This document shows positions 15,295-24,204 of a stretch of DNA of 64,000 bases, piece by piece. This stretch comes from a virus, in the IMG/VR virus record IMGVR_UViG_3300017963_000261, positions 1 through 64,000 of that record; one strand, given 5' to 3'. A program made the position numbers and the translations under genes. The first letter of the stretch is position 1; each line of letters begins with the position of its first letter. Under the pieces are notes generated by a model. It ran no database searches and was not told the DNA's origin. It was given only the letters and a program-made list of their open reading frames with translations.

Positions 15295-15323
15295 TTGACG
15301 GCGCGGCTGTTTGCGGGTATAAT
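15295..15323 (+). promoter_or_regulatory. Consensus promoter at the head of the glycan gene block
   Basis: TTGACG (15295-15300), 17 bp, TATAAT (15318-15323). Transcription should start near 15330, which is a GTG in frame with the ribbon-helix-helix gene. This gives the 22-kb glycan block its own promoter in addition to any late read-through. Confidence 0.85.
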
Positions 15324-15530
15324 ATGTACGTGGACATATACGAACGGGACAGCGACAACCGCATCATGGACGTAAAGGTGAATTTCTGGCTTGACGCCGA
15401 CTTGCGCGATGCCGTGATGGACAAGGCGCAACGGGAAAGCGTGAATTTGAGCGCGCTGCTGCGTGCGATGCTGCGTGAGTGGCTGGCGGGCACGTACCGC
15501 CCGAAGGAAAGGCCCGACGATGTGGATTAA
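15324..15530 (+). CDS. Ribbon-helix-helix (CopG/Arc-like) DNA-binding protein
   Basis: Up to 68 residues. The core VKVNFWLDADLRDAVMDKAQ followed by NLSALLRAMLREWL has the beta strand, helix, turn and helix of the CopG/Arc fold, which binds operators as dimers. The start is uncertain: ATG 15324 abuts the -10 box and precedes the likely transcription start, GTG 15330 coincides with it (leaderless), and ATG 15366 keeps the whole domain. It is the first gene after the promoter and may regulate the glycan block. Confidence 0.75.
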   Translation: MYVDIYERDSDNRIMDVKVNFWLDADLRDAVMDKAQRESVNLSALLRAMLREWLAGTYRPKERPDDVD

Positions 15531-16203
15531 ACTGAAGACGGTCAAGGACATCGAAAAGGCGGGCAAGCTGGTGCATCACAGCCCTGGCGACTGGGTGGAC
15601 GTGGGCAAGCAGTTGGCGCTCCGTTGGGTTCACCAGGGTGATGCAGAGATCATGACTTCGGACGTGCTAGAGTTCATCGACTCCGACACGTCGGGCATCG
15701 TGTTGCTGGATCACGAAGAGGCGGGCAAGATGGCCTTGGCCGAGGTCGCGGGCCACGTTGGTGTGGTGTGCGGCACGTATGAGTTGCGCTGGCCCAAGAC
15801 GCTGCTATGGAATCCAGAGTTACCGATGCGCCTGGAGTTGCTGCCCATCGGCTATCACCTGCTCGATACCTGGCAAGTGGCCGCCCCGATGTACGACTAT
15901 GAGGTGCTGGCCCGTGACGTGGGGGAGAAGGAAGACAAGGCGCGAACAGCGGATTTGCTGCACACGGCAGACCAGTTGCGACGCAATCCCGCCTGTTACC
16001 TGGCCGTGCCCCTGCTGGACTGGCGGATGGTGTTTGTCAATCGGTGTAGTGATACCGATTACCTGATGAACTGTTGGGATGAGGAGCGGGTGGATAGCAC
16101 CGACCCGTTCCACTCATTCTTGCGGGCCGTGTACCGCGCCAAGCCGACAATTTGCACGCTACCGACGACGTGGAGTGATAGGGGGAGAGGGCCAGCGGAG
16201 TGA
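15520..16203 (+). CDS. Hypothetical protein opening the glycan block
   Basis: A 227-residue protein starting with WIKLKTVKDIEKAGKLVHHS and GDWVDVGKQLALRWVHQGDA. This kind of N-terminus (a beta strand, then a pGDWvdVGkqlA helix) also resembles the start of the protein at 33669. The rest has a helical, tryptophan-rich sequence without motifs I know. ATG 15520 has AAGGAAAGG upstream and overlaps the previous gene by 11 bp. It ends overlapping the first glycosyltransferase, so a role with those enzymes is likely but unproven. Confidence 0.5.
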   Translation: MWIKLKTVKDIEKAGKLVHHSPGDWVDVGKQLALRWVHQGDAEIMTSDVLEFIDSDTSGIVLLDHEEAGKMALAEVAGHVGVVCGTYELRWPKTLLWNPELPMRLELLPIGYHLLDTWQVAAPMYDYEVLARDVGEKEDKARTADLLHTADQLRRNPACYLAVPLLDWRMVFVNRCSDTDYLMNCWDEERVDSTDPFHSFLRAVYRAKPTICTLPTTWSDRGRGPAE

Positions 16204-16832
16204 ACGGTGTCATATACGTGGCCTATGGTGAGCGTGCCCGGCGTGAGGCGCTGATGAGCATCGGGCTATTGCGTCGGCATAGTTGGTTGCCTGCGTGCGT
16301 CATTGGCCCGGCGTGCGACCGCACATTCTGGGGCACGCGCCGCCGGGACGTGCATCACATCGCGTTCACCGACCACCATCCTGGCGCGCGATGGGCCAAG
16401 TTACATTTCAACATCCTGAGTCCGTATAGCCAAACGCTCTACCTGGACGCTGACACGCGACCATATCAGGATGTGAGCGTGGGGTTTCAGGCGTTGGCCG
16501 ATGGATGGGACGTGGCGATGGCTCCAAGTAGCCAGCAGGATGATGCGTTCCTGTGGCATTGCTCCGAGGCTGACCGTGAGGCGGCGATGGCACCGTACTG
16601 GATGCGCCCCCTGGCTCTCCAGGCGGGCGTAATGTTCGTGCGTCGATGTGAGGCGACGGATGCGCTATTTGAGGCGTGGCGTGAGGAATGGCAAGTGTAC
16701 CGCGATCAAGACCAGGGCGCGCTACTGCGGGCATTGGCCCGTGTGCCGGTGCGGATGTGGCTTCTTGGCAGGGAATGGAACGGGGGTATGATTATCGGGC
16801 ATCAGTTTGGGATGGCGGCGAGGAGGCGATAG
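16200..16832 (+). CDS. GT-A fold glycosyltransferase
   Basis: A 210-residue enzyme with GVIYVAYGERARREALMSIG at the N-terminus and the metal-binding DxD in TLYLDADTRPY (about residues 80-90). The later LQAGVMFVRRCEA and DQGALLRAL segments are typical of nucleotide-sugar transferases of the GT8/GT32 type. GTG start overlaps the previous stop. It is closely related to the C-terminal half of the next gene product, so the pair probably arose by duplication. Sugar and acceptor unknown. Confidence 0.75.
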   Translation: MNGVIYVAYGERARREALMSIGLLRRHSWLPACVIGPACDRTFWGTRRRDVHHIAFTDHHPGARWAKLHFNILSPYSQTLYLDADTRPYQDVSVGFQALADGWDVAMAPSSQQDDAFLWHCSEADREAAMAPYWMRPLALQAGVMFVRRCEATDALFEAWREEWQVYRDQDQGALLRALARVPVRMWLLGREWNGGMIIGHQFGMAARRR

Positions 16833-18491
16833 GTGCGCGTTCACATCGTAGATAGAGACTATGCCAAGGACCACAACGAGCACGGTATCCTCTCCCGTCT
16901 GGCCCGCCTGTTGGCAGACAGTGACCCCGCCTGGACCATCAGCGATAGGCCAAGCGACCAGGCTGACCTCAATTGGTTCTCCTCCTACATCGAGTTCGCA
17001 GAACGGCACAGCGATTTCTTTGCCACCCACACCGCTGCGTTCTTCACCCACTATGAGCAGGGCACGCCGTACAAGGAATTCTGGTGGGACCTGGCCGCAG
17101 AGCGCATTGGGCTGCGGCTGACCTGCGCGCCGATGTACGCGGAGATGCTCAAGGCGACCGGGCCGACCCGGCTGGTGCGTGCGCCTGTGGACCGCGCCAA
17201 GTTCACACCAGGCCCGAAGCGCGACCACGACTCGCCTGTGGTCGGCCTATCTGGATTCGTGGACCGGCGTAGCGGGCGCAAGGGCGAGGATCTGGTGGCG
17301 CGGCTGGCTGCATCATTGGCCGATGAGGTGACGTTCGTCGGCAGTGGCAAGGGCTGGCCTGTCCATACCCGCCGCCGCCACATCAACGACCTGCCCGACT
17401 TTTACCGGGGCCTCGACGTGCTATTGTGTGCCAGTCGCATTGAGGGTGTCCCAATGCCCCCACTGGAGGCGCTGTCTTGCGGCGTGCCCGTTGTCATCCC
17501 GATAGGCGTGGGGATGCTGGATCTGATACCCGATTCACCCGGTGTATACCGATTCCCGGCGGGCGACTATGGCGCGATGGAGCAGGCGGTGCGGGATGCT
17601 ATCGTTGGGGAGTACGACCCGGAAAAACTGCGCGATTTGACGGAACCGTACAGCGTGCGAAACTGGGTAGAGGACCACCGCGCCGTATTCGAGGATATCC
17701 ACGGCAACGTACCCAAGGCAGCGCTAGAGAGTGACCGTCACGGCAAGCGTGGCGTGTACTATGTGGCCTTTGGCGAACCGGCGCGCAAGTGTGCCCAGGC
17801 GTCAATGCTGAGTTTTCGGGAGCACGTCCAGCGGGTAGAGGTTGCACTGGCAGCCACGGAGCCGATAGGCGTGGAGGACGTGTGGGTGGAGGTGTTGGAT
17901 GCAGACATTGGCGGGCGTAGCGCCAAGACGCGCATCTATGACCTGGCACCGAACGATTGGCAGTACGTGATGTACCTGGACGCCGATACCGAGATAGTTG
18001 CCGACCCATCGTTCCTGTTCAAGCCACTGCTGGACGGGTGGGATATGGTCATCTGCAAAAACCCCGGCAAGTACCACTTGGCCCGCAATATGAAGCGCAG
18101 TGACAACGCCGACGAGGTAGAATACACCTTCAACATCATCGGCACGGACGAACTCATACAGTTGAACGGCGGCGTATTCACCTTCCAGCGCAATGAGCGC
18201 ACAGCCGCGTTCTTCCGTTGCTGGCATCAGGAATGGGCGCGGTGGGGCAAGCGGGACCAGGGGGCGCTACTGCGTGCGCTATGGCAACATCCGTTGCGGC
18301 TGATGGTCTTGACGAATCATTGGAACTCAATTGTACGTTATATAGATGGGGACGCTAGACAATATACATCTGCGATCTTGCACTTCCCAATGACCGCACG
18401 TCGTTGGCGAGGCATTGTGGCGGGGCGTTCAGATAGTGCCGAGGCGTGGGCCAAAGTGAGGGAGTGGGAGGAGAAGAATCTGGATGTGTGA
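16833..18491 (+). CDS. Two-domain glycosyltransferase: GT-B (GT4-like) fused to GT-A
   Basis: A 552-residue fusion. Residues 1-295 look like a GT4-type GT-B enzyme: VGLSGFVDRRSGRKGEDL, then DVLLCASRIEGVPMPPLEALSCGVPVV, the donor-binding signature. Residues about 305-552 repeat the preceding gene's GT-A domain, with YVAFGEPARKCAQASMLSF and MYLDADTEIV (DxD about residue 381). One polypeptide may therefore add two sugars in succession. The GTG start directly follows the preceding stop with a one-base overlap pattern typical of coupling. Confidence 0.82.
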   Translation: MRVHIVDRDYAKDHNEHGILSRLARLLADSDPAWTISDRPSDQADLNWFSSYIEFAERHSDFFATHTAAFFTHYEQGTPYKEFWWDLAAERIGLRLTCAPMYAEMLKATGPTRLVRAPVDRAKFTPGPKRDHDSPVVGLSGFVDRRSGRKGEDLVARLAASLADEVTFVGSGKGWPVHTRRRHINDLPDFYRGLDVLLCASRIEGVPMPPLEALSCGVPVVIPIGVGMLDLIPDSPGVYRFPAGDYGAMEQAVRDAIVGEYDPEKLRDLTEPYSVRNWVEDHRAVFEDIHGNVPKAALESDRHGKRGVYYVAFGEPARKCAQASMLSFREHVQRVEVALAATEPIGVEDVWVEVLDADIGGRSAKTRIYDLAPNDWQYVMYLDADTEIVADPSFLFKPLLDGWDMVICKNPGKYHLARNMKRSDNADEVEYTFNIIGTDELIQLNGGVFTFQRNERTAAFFRCWHQEWARWGKRDQGALLRALWQHPLRLMVLTNHWNSIVRYIDGDARQYTSAILHFPMTARRWRGIVAGRSDSAEAWAKVREWEEKNLDV

Positions 18492-18870
18492 TTACGCCTG
18501 GGCCAGTGTGGAGGACCGTGTGCCTGCTGATGAGACTGTGGTATGGGTAGAGGATGCGGTTGAAGGCATTGTGCAGGGCTACTTGCGGAATGGGCAATGG
18601 ATGGCGCTGCACCCTGGCGGCCTGGAGGGTGACACTCTCTATCACGTCACGCGCTGGTGGCCGTGGCTGGTGCCGGATCCGATTGAGGCACCAATCGACA
18701 TTATAGTGCGTATCTACAAGCGTCCGTGGTGGAAGGTGCTCTTGCGGCTGCCCCGGACGTGGCACGGTCATTACAAGATTATGCGACGATGTGGGGCATC
18801 AAGGCTAGTAGCCCTTTGTGGTGCGTGGGTATTGGCACGTACCCTCTTGATCGTCGGAAAGGAGAAGTAG
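18484..18870 (+). CDS. DUF551-like protein with C-terminal hydrophobic segment
   Basis: A 128-residue protein. The N-terminal half has WASVEDRVPADETVVWVEDA and VTRWWPWLVPDP, the start and end marks of DUF551-like phage domains. The C-terminal half is basic and hydrophobic (PWWKVLLRLPRTW, LVALCGAWVLARTLLIVGKE), suggesting a membrane-bound helix. It overlaps both neighbours by a few bases. Function unknown. Confidence 0.5.
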   Translation: MCDYAWASVEDRVPADETVVWVEDAVEGIVQGYLRNGQWMALHPGGLEGDTLYHVTRWWPWLVPDPIEAPIDIIVRIYKRPWWKVLLRLPRTWHGHYKIMRRCGASRLVALCGAWVLARTLLIVGKEK

Positions 18871-19913
18871 TGAAACCGATTCGCGTCTTGCTCCTGCACC
18901 GTGACGAATGGTATCGCTGGCTTCCCCGCATCGACGGTGGGTTCGCCTATGAGGTACCGCAGTTCATCGTGGACCATCACGTCCTGCCCAAAGCATTCAA
19001 GTTACGCCTGGATGCTGATTTGCCCATCGCGGAGAACGGCAACCCCTGGCCCGACGTGGTATGGTTGGATGAGGGCAAGTTCAAATCGCACTCTGCCATC
19101 CTGCCGGGGCGACCGCGTAGCATTCACAATCTGCCCCCAGTCGTGCAGCACGTCCTATATCCCACCCTGACGGATAGCCACTATCGCACGCGCCTGGAGC
19201 GGGCCAAAGCGAACGCCGACTTGGTGCTGCTGGACCACGATGACCTGGACAGGTGGCGCACGGGATTGGGCAAGGCGCTGCCAGCGCGCCGCTTTGCCTA
19301 TAGCGTCAATGAGCGATTCTACTGCGATCAGGGCTTGCGCCGTGACATCGACGTGGGATTCTATTGTGTGTATGCATTCAACCGGGAGCGGCCTGCCCTG
19401 GACAAGTGGCTGGAACAGTTCTGCGAGCGCAAGGGCTGGCACTATGGCAGCACCTACGGCAAGTCAGTTGGCCCGCGCTACGCCCGCCTGTTGGCACGGA
19501 CCAAGGTCGTGGTTCACCTGAATCGCACGCCTGCCACCCGCCCGCCACGCATCTTTGATTGTGGGGCCACGGGCACCGCGCTGCTGTCTAACCCGATGCC
19601 GCAAGTGTCGGGGGAATACTGGGAGCCGTGGGTGCATTATGCCGTATTTGAGGAGCCTCGTAGTGAGGAGTACCGTCAGTTCAAAGCCGATGACATCCCG
19701 GTGTATGATGACAAAGCCTGTGCTCAGATCGCGGCGGGTCTGGAATGGCTGTTAGAGCAGGGCAATTGGGAACGGGTAGCGGCCAATACACACGAGCGGG
19801 TGTTGGCCTGCCACACCTGGCGGCAACGGGCCGCCGAACTGTACGCGATGCTGCTGGATGAGTTCCCGCAGCTCAGAGAGGAGCGTGAGGAATGGTGGTA
19901 TCAGTCTCCGTAA
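18870..19913 (+). CDS. Glycosyltransferase, CgeB/GT1-like GT-B fold
   Basis: About 347 residues from GTG 18870, preceded by GGAAAGGAG. The C-terminal half has the donor-binding pattern of CgeB/YkvP-like GT-B enzymes: GPRYARLLARTKVVVHLNR, then RPPRIFDCGATGTALLSN. The N-terminal half has RVLLLHRDEWYRWLPRIDGG and LVLLDHDDLDRW. Catalytic details cannot be read directly. It is coupled to the dehydrogenase gene that follows, overlapping it by 22 bp. Confidence 0.68.
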   Translation: MKPIRVLLLHRDEWYRWLPRIDGGFAYEVPQFIVDHHVLPKAFKLRLDADLPIAENGNPWPDVVWLDEGKFKSHSAILPGRPRSIHNLPPVVQHVLYPTLTDSHYRTRLERAKANADLVLLDHDDLDRWRTGLGKALPARRFAYSVNERFYCDQGLRRDIDVGFYCVYAFNRERPALDKWLEQFCERKGWHYGSTYGKSVGPRYARLLARTKVVVHLNRTPATRPPRIFDCGATGTALLSNPMPQVSGEYWEPWVHYAVFEEPRSEEYRQFKADDIPVYDDKACAQIAAGLEWLLEQGNWERVAANTHERVLACHTWRQRAAELYAMLLDEFPQLREEREEWWYQSP

Positions 19914-21139
19914 TTGGCCTCGGCAAATTGGGCTTGCCACTGGCGGCCTCATTTGCCGAACAGGGATTCAATGTCGTTGGCGTGGACAATAATCCCAAAG
20001 TGATTGAGAGCGTCAATGCTGGGCAGGCACACATCTATGAGCCGGGGTTGCCTGAGCTTCTGGTGCGTGTAGTGAAAGCGGGGCAGTTACGTGCCACAAT
20101 GAACGTGGCGAATGCTGTGGCTTGGACAGATGTCACGTTCGTATTAGTGCCCACGCCATCCCAGGCAGACAAGCGATTCACGAACAAATTCGTACTCCAG
20201 GTCTGCAAGGCGCTGCGGCCAGAACTGGACAAGAAGCCGGGGCACGTGGTTGCCATCTCAAGCACGGTGATGCCAGGGTCCTGTGACGGGCCTATCCGTC
20301 ACGTACTAGGTGATGCCGTTGGCTTGTGCTACTGCCCAGAGTTCGTGGCGCTTGGCAATACCATTGCTGGGTTTCAGCGCCCCGACTTTGTGTTGATTGG
20401 GCAGAGTGACGTGCGGGCGGGTGATGTGATGGAAGGCGTCTATAAAGCGTTCTGCACAAATCGCCCACCCATCTTGCGGACAAACCTAGTCAATGCGGAA
20501 CTCGCCAAGGTCAACTTGAATTTCGCGGTAACAGCCAAAATCAGCGTAGCCAATACCATAGGGGAAGAGTGTGAGGGCTTCCCCGGTGCAAGTGCGGACG
20601 AGGTGACGCGCATCATCGGCCACGATAGCCGCATTGGGCACAAGTATTTTAAAGCTGGAACAGCCTTCGGCGGGGCCTGTTTCCCGCGTGACGTTGGGGC
20701 AGTCATCGCAACGGCAATAGCGGCGGGAACGTGGTCGCCATTGGCCGAGGCAGTACACAAGGTCAACCGATACCAGAACGTGCGCCTGACGCGCATCATT
20801 GACAGCCTGGAACCGCAGCGTGTAGGTGTTCTTGGCCTAACGTTCAAGCCGGGGACCGATGTCACGGAGGAGAGCGTTGGGATGTTCCTGGTGGAGCACT
20901 ACGGCGAGCGGTGCGTGGCCTATGACCCGCTGGTGGCGTGCCCGCGTAGTGAGGAGCGATTGCGGGACTGCGTGGATTTTGCCGACGTGGTAGTCGTGAC
21001 CATTATGCTGCCAGAGTTCCGCGATGTGTCATTCTGTGAGGGGCAGACGGTCATCGACTGTTGGCGCTACCTGGACCGGGAGAAGGTGGAGGCCCAGGGG
21101 GCACGGTACATTGGGCTTGGATTAGGTGAAAGGATATAA
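19892..21139 (+). CDS. UDP-glucose/GDP-mannose dehydrogenase family protein
   Basis: A 415-residue NAD-dependent dehydrogenase that oxidises a nucleotide sugar twice to the uronic acid. N-terminal Rossmann loop SVIGLGKLGLPLAASFAEQG; the hallmark VPTP (LVPTPSQAD); SSTVMPGSCDG; and the catalytic Cys in FGGACFPRDVG (about C263). The C-terminal NAD domain starts VGVLGLTFKPGTDVTEES. All key residues are present. It would supply an acidic sugar donor such as UDP-glucuronate or GDP-mannuronate for the neighbouring transferases. Confidence 0.9.
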   Translation: MVVSVSVIGLGKLGLPLAASFAEQGFNVVGVDNNPKVIESVNAGQAHIYEPGLPELLVRVVKAGQLRATMNVANAVAWTDVTFVLVPTPSQADKRFTNKFVLQVCKALRPELDKKPGHVVAISSTVMPGSCDGPIRHVLGDAVGLCYCPEFVALGNTIAGFQRPDFVLIGQSDVRAGDVMEGVYKAFCTNRPPILRTNLVNAELAKVNLNFAVTAKISVANTIGEECEGFPGASADEVTRIIGHDSRIGHKYFKAGTAFGGACFPRDVGAVIATAIAAGTWSPLAEAVHKVNRYQNVRLTRIIDSLEPQRVGVLGLTFKPGTDVTEESVGMFLVEHYGERCVAYDPLVACPRSEERLRDCVDFADVVVVTIMLPEFRDVSFCEGQTVIDCWRYLDREKVEAQGARYIGLGLGERI

Positions 21140-21140
21140 G

Positions 21141-22163
21141 ATGACAAAAACAAGAGTACTCGTCACAGGCGCGGGCGGATTCATCGGGACGTGGCTAGTC
21201 CGTCGCCTCAAGCAAGAAGGGTTCTGGGTACGCGGTGCAGATATCAAGCGCCCACAATGGTCTGCAACCGAGGCCGACGACTGGCGGCCCTTGGACTTGC
21301 GCTACCCCGGCAACTGTCGGTCGGCGTGTGAGGGCATAGATCGGGTGTTCAACCTAGCCGCCGATATGGGTGGGATGGGGTTCATTACCACCCACGATGC
21401 GGAAATCATCAGGAACAACACGATGATTAACGTGAATATGATAGAGGCTGCCCATCAGGCGGGCGTAGACCGGTACCTCGTGTCATCGAGTGCCTGCATC
21501 TATCCGAACTATCTGCAAGATTCGATGGACGCCCTACCGCTGCGTGAGGAGGACGCCTATCCCGCCGATCCGCAGGGTGCGTATGGCTGGGAGAAGTTGC
21601 ACGCCGAACACCTGTGCAAATACTACAGGGAGGCCGGATGGTTGGACACGCGCATCGTGCGCTTCCATAACGTTTACGGCCCTGAAGGCAGTTGGGCGGG
21701 CGAATGGAACGATGAACGCCAGGACTGGGACGGTGGGCGCGAAAAGGCACCGGCAGCGATGTGTCGCAAGGTGGCCGTTGCCAAGCTCAAGGGCACCAGG
21801 GAAGTCGAGGTCTGGGGCGATGGGCAGGCGGTGCGCTCCTATATGCACATCGGTGATTGTGTGGATGGGCTGCTACGCTTTATGGAGTCACCCTACCCCG
21901 GCCCGGTGCAGTTTGGGCGCGATAGGGCCATTACCGTGGATGGGCTGGTGGACCTGATAGCCAACATCGCGGGCATTACGGTGGACAAGGTACACGTCGA
22001 GGGGCCGCAGGGCGTGCGGCGGCGCAATAGCGACAACACGCTATGCCGGGATGTACTGAACTGGGAGCCGATCGTGCCACTTGAGGAAGGGCTGAGAGAT
22101 ACGTATGGCTGGATTGAAGCACAAGTCGAGAAGGGGCTAAAGGCGCACGGTGTCCTTACCTAA
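21141..22163 (+). CDS. NAD-dependent nucleotide-sugar epimerase, GDP-mannose 3,5-epimerase-like
   Basis: A 340-residue short-chain dehydrogenase/epimerase. Rossmann loop RVLVTGAGGFIGTWLVRRL; VFNLAADMGGMGFI, which is diagnostic of GDP-mannose 3,5-epimerases; SSSACIYPNY; and the catalytic YGWEK (about residues 148-152). VRFHNVYGPEG and MHIGDCVDGLLRFME follow as in the family. AAAGGAT lies before ATG 21141. It would turn GDP-mannose into GDP-L-galactose or GDP-gulose, although a related epimerase reaction cannot be excluded. Confidence 0.85.
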   Translation: MTKTRVLVTGAGGFIGTWLVRRLKQEGFWVRGADIKRPQWSATEADDWRPLDLRYPGNCRSACEGIDRVFNLAADMGGMGFITTHDAEIIRNNTMINVNMIEAAHQAGVDRYLVSSSACIYPNYLQDSMDALPLREEDAYPADPQGAYGWEKLHAEHLCKYYREAGWLDTRIVRFHNVYGPEGSWAGEWNDERQDWDGGREKAPAAMCRKVAVAKLKGTREVEVWGDGQAVRSYMHIGDCVDGLLRFMESPYPGPVQFGRDRAITVDGLVDLIANIAGITVDKVHVEGPQGVRRRNSDNTLCRDVLNWEPIVPLEEGLRDTYGWIEAQVEKGLKAHGVLT

Positions 22164-23022
22164 ATGCCTTATCTCCGTCGTAGGTCGCCTACTGTACTGG
22201 GACGGACGCAAAGCACACACCGTTCTGGAGGCAGAGGAGCGCGTGTTTGGTGTCACCTGGGATGAACGTCGCGTATACGTAGCGGCGGGGCGACATCCTG
22301 GGCGCGTACTGGTGCTGGATGGACGACTGCACACGATAGAGGGGTTTGGTGTGCGCGAGGGCGACCTGTGGGACCTGCATCAGCTATTCTGGCACGGCGG
22401 TGTATTGCACGTCGTAGAGACGGGGCGCAATACGCTGCACCGGGTTGGCCTGAAGCGCATCGGCTGGGAGATGCGCGGCTATTGCGCGCCCAATGACGAT
22501 CCACATATCAACTCCATCTGGGGCAACGGGCGGCGACATTGGGTTGTGGAGCACTGGAACGCCTGTTGCCCGAAGCGAGTGCGCGTCTTCGACCAATGCT
22601 GGCGCACGTTGACAGTTCACGAGTTCCACGAGCACCTATTCCCGGCCCGCGTCAAGTCGGGTTTGCACAATGTATTCGTCGAGGGCGGTATACTATACGT
22701 ATTGAGTCCCGATGCTGTCCTGTGTAAGCGTCTGGCGCTGGACCAGATAGAGCGACATCCCATCCACGCTACGCTGGCCGCGACCTACCTGCGGGGATTA
22801 GCACGCGACAAAGATGGCTTCTATATTGGCGTGTCCAAGTACCGAGAGTCGCGTCCAGACCGTCACCACGGCGATGCGGCGGTGGCTGTGCTGGATGACA
22901 CTTTGGCCCTGCGTGATTTGGTCGTATTGGAGGATGCGGGCGAGGTGTACGAGATACGCCTATTGAATGGCGACTGGGCACATAACGTCTTGCCCTGCCC
23001 GTTCCAGGGAGGCGCACGGTGA
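22150..23022 (+). CDS. Beta-propeller-like protein, paralogue 1
   Basis: A 290-residue protein with repeated short strands ending in aromatic residues (GVTWDERRVYVAAG, LFWHGGVLHVVETG, SIWGNGRRHWVVEHW, LHNVFVEGGILYVLSP, YLRGLARDKDGFYIGVS), five to six blade-like units, as in six-bladed propellers. The protein at 24248 is a clear paralogue. Presumably it binds or modifies a glycan; no catalytic site is evident. GTG start overlaps the epimerase end. Confidence 0.6.
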   Translation: MSLPKCLISVVGRLLYWDGRKAHTVLEAEERVFGVTWDERRVYVAAGRHPGRVLVLDGRLHTIEGFGVREGDLWDLHQLFWHGGVLHVVETGRNTLHRVGLKRIGWEMRGYCAPNDDPHINSIWGNGRRHWVVEHWNACCPKRVRVFDQCWRTLTVHEFHEHLFPARVKSGLHNVFVEGGILYVLSPDAVLCKRLALDQIERHPIHATLAATYLRGLARDKDGFYIGVSKYRESRPDRHHGDAAVAVLDDTLALRDLVVLEDAGEVYEIRLLNGDWAHNVLPCPFQGGAR

Positions 23023-23696
23023 GCAATCCGATGCCTGAAGTCCTGGTCGGCGGCTTTGCCCGTTCTGGCACCTCTGCCGTGACGATGCTCATCACGATGA
23101 TGGGCATTCCGGCGGGCAAACACCTCAAGCCGGGAGAGGCCAGCAATCCGCGTGGCTATTGGGAGTGTATGCCCATCCGCAAGGCAGCTTGGGAAGCAGC
23201 GGGCGTTCATCATCCCTACTGGCAGCACATACCGGATACAATGCCCCCCGCGCCGCTGGCTCTACGTGGTAGCCCCAAGCGGGCCTGTATCGCGCACTTG
23301 GCACATCGCTACAACGCACACGTCTACAAGGACAGCTATCTGCCGCTGCTGTATCAGCTATTCCCTGCCAATGCCAAGTACGTTGTGGTGCGCCGGGGCT
23401 GGCGTGCGGTGTACGATAGTGCGATGGCGACCAAGGCGCGCGACATCCCGCCGTTGCAGTACCGCCAAGCCGTGGCGCATTATGAGCGACTGGCAAAACA
23501 GATGGCCCAGGACGTGGAGACCCTGTTCGTGGACTACGAGACGTTCAATGCCGACTTTGACGCTGAGGTGGGGCGACTGGCTGCATTCTTGGACAAGCCG
23601 CTGGATAGGCTAGAAGAGATGCGGCGTGAGTGGTATCCGAATGAGGAATGGTACAAGCGACAGGGGTACACGCGGGCGGAGTGGGGGAAGCGATAA
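23019..23696 (+). CDS. Sulfotransferase family protein
   Basis: A 225-residue PAPS-dependent sulfotransferase. The 5'-phosphosulfate loop is LVGGFARSGTSAVTMLI (about residues 9-25), and the 3'-phosphate region is KYVVVRRGWRAVYDSAMA. The pattern of EASNPRGYWECMPI between them occurs in sulfotransferases acting on carbohydrates. GTG start overlaps the propeller gene stop. It would sulfate the glycan made by the block; the acceptor is not known. Confidence 0.82.
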   Translation: MSNPMPEVLVGGFARSGTSAVTMLITMMGIPAGKHLKPGEASNPRGYWECMPIRKAAWEAAGVHHPYWQHIPDTMPPAPLALRGSPKRACIAHLAHRYNAHVYKDSYLPLLYQLFPANAKYVVVRRGWRAVYDSAMATKARDIPPLQYRQAVAHYERLAKQMAQDVETLFVDYETFNADFDAEVGRLAAFLDKPLDRLEEMRREWYPNEEWYKRQGYTRAEWGKR

Positions 23697-23720
23697 ACCC
23701 CAGGCCACTTGTAGGTGCGT

Positions 23721-24173
23721 CTATTCTATAATGATGATGGTTCGGACGGTCTTTTCGCGTATTGGTAGCGTAACCTTGCCACTATCATATTCCTGTATGA
23801 AGAGATGTAGGGCATATCGGAGAACGCCGTTCAGGGTGACGCTGTGTTCAGCAGCAATGTCTTTGAGGCGCTTATGGGTATCATCGCTCACTCTGTAGGT
23901 ATGGCGTGGATAAGCCTTATCATATGGGGGGACATGGCGAGGGATACGCCTCTTGTGTAGTTTGATGTACTTGCGTTTCTCTGCTAAGGAAGAGAAGAGT
24001 TGCCCGCCAGCAACGGAGTTGCATATGCTACAGGCAGCAACCAAGTTGTTGTCCTCGTGTGTCCCTCCGTGGTTCTGGGGGACGATGTGGTCTATTTCTG
24101 TAGCTGGGCCGTCGCAATATGCACAGATATAGTTGTCTCGCTTAAGTATGCGCTTAACGGGGTATGAACTCAT
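23721..24173 (-). CDS. Minus-strand HNH endonuclease with C-terminal DNA-binding helices
   Basis: A 150-residue protein. The HNH nuclease comes first: LKRDNYICAYCDGPATEIDHIVPQ, then HGGTHEDNNLVAACSICN, with CxxC pairs binding the structural zinc and the DH of the active site. The second half (YRVSDDTHKRLKDIAAEHSVTLN...) looks like a ribbon-helix-helix domain. CAGGAGG lies before the ATG and a perfect promoter lies upstream. It runs against the glycan operon between a sulfotransferase and a propeller gene. Most likely a free-standing homing endonuclease. Confidence 0.88.
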   Translation of the reverse strand: MSSYPVKRILKRDNYICAYCDGPATEIDHIVPQNHGGTHEDNNLVAACSICNSVAGGQLFSSLAEKRKYIKLHKRRIPRHVPPYDKAYPRHTYRVSDDTHKRLKDIAAEHSVTLNGVLRYALHLFIQEYDSGKVTLPIREKTVRTIIIIE

Positions 24174-24204
24174 TTTGGCCTCCTGAGTATGTGGGTATGC
24201 CCCT

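Noticed and set aside
23725-23740. TATAAT on the plus strand near the 3' end of the HNH gene as a promoter for the propeller gene
   Set aside because: No -35 at suitable spacing, and it lies within the coding end of the HNH gene more than 500 bp from the next start.
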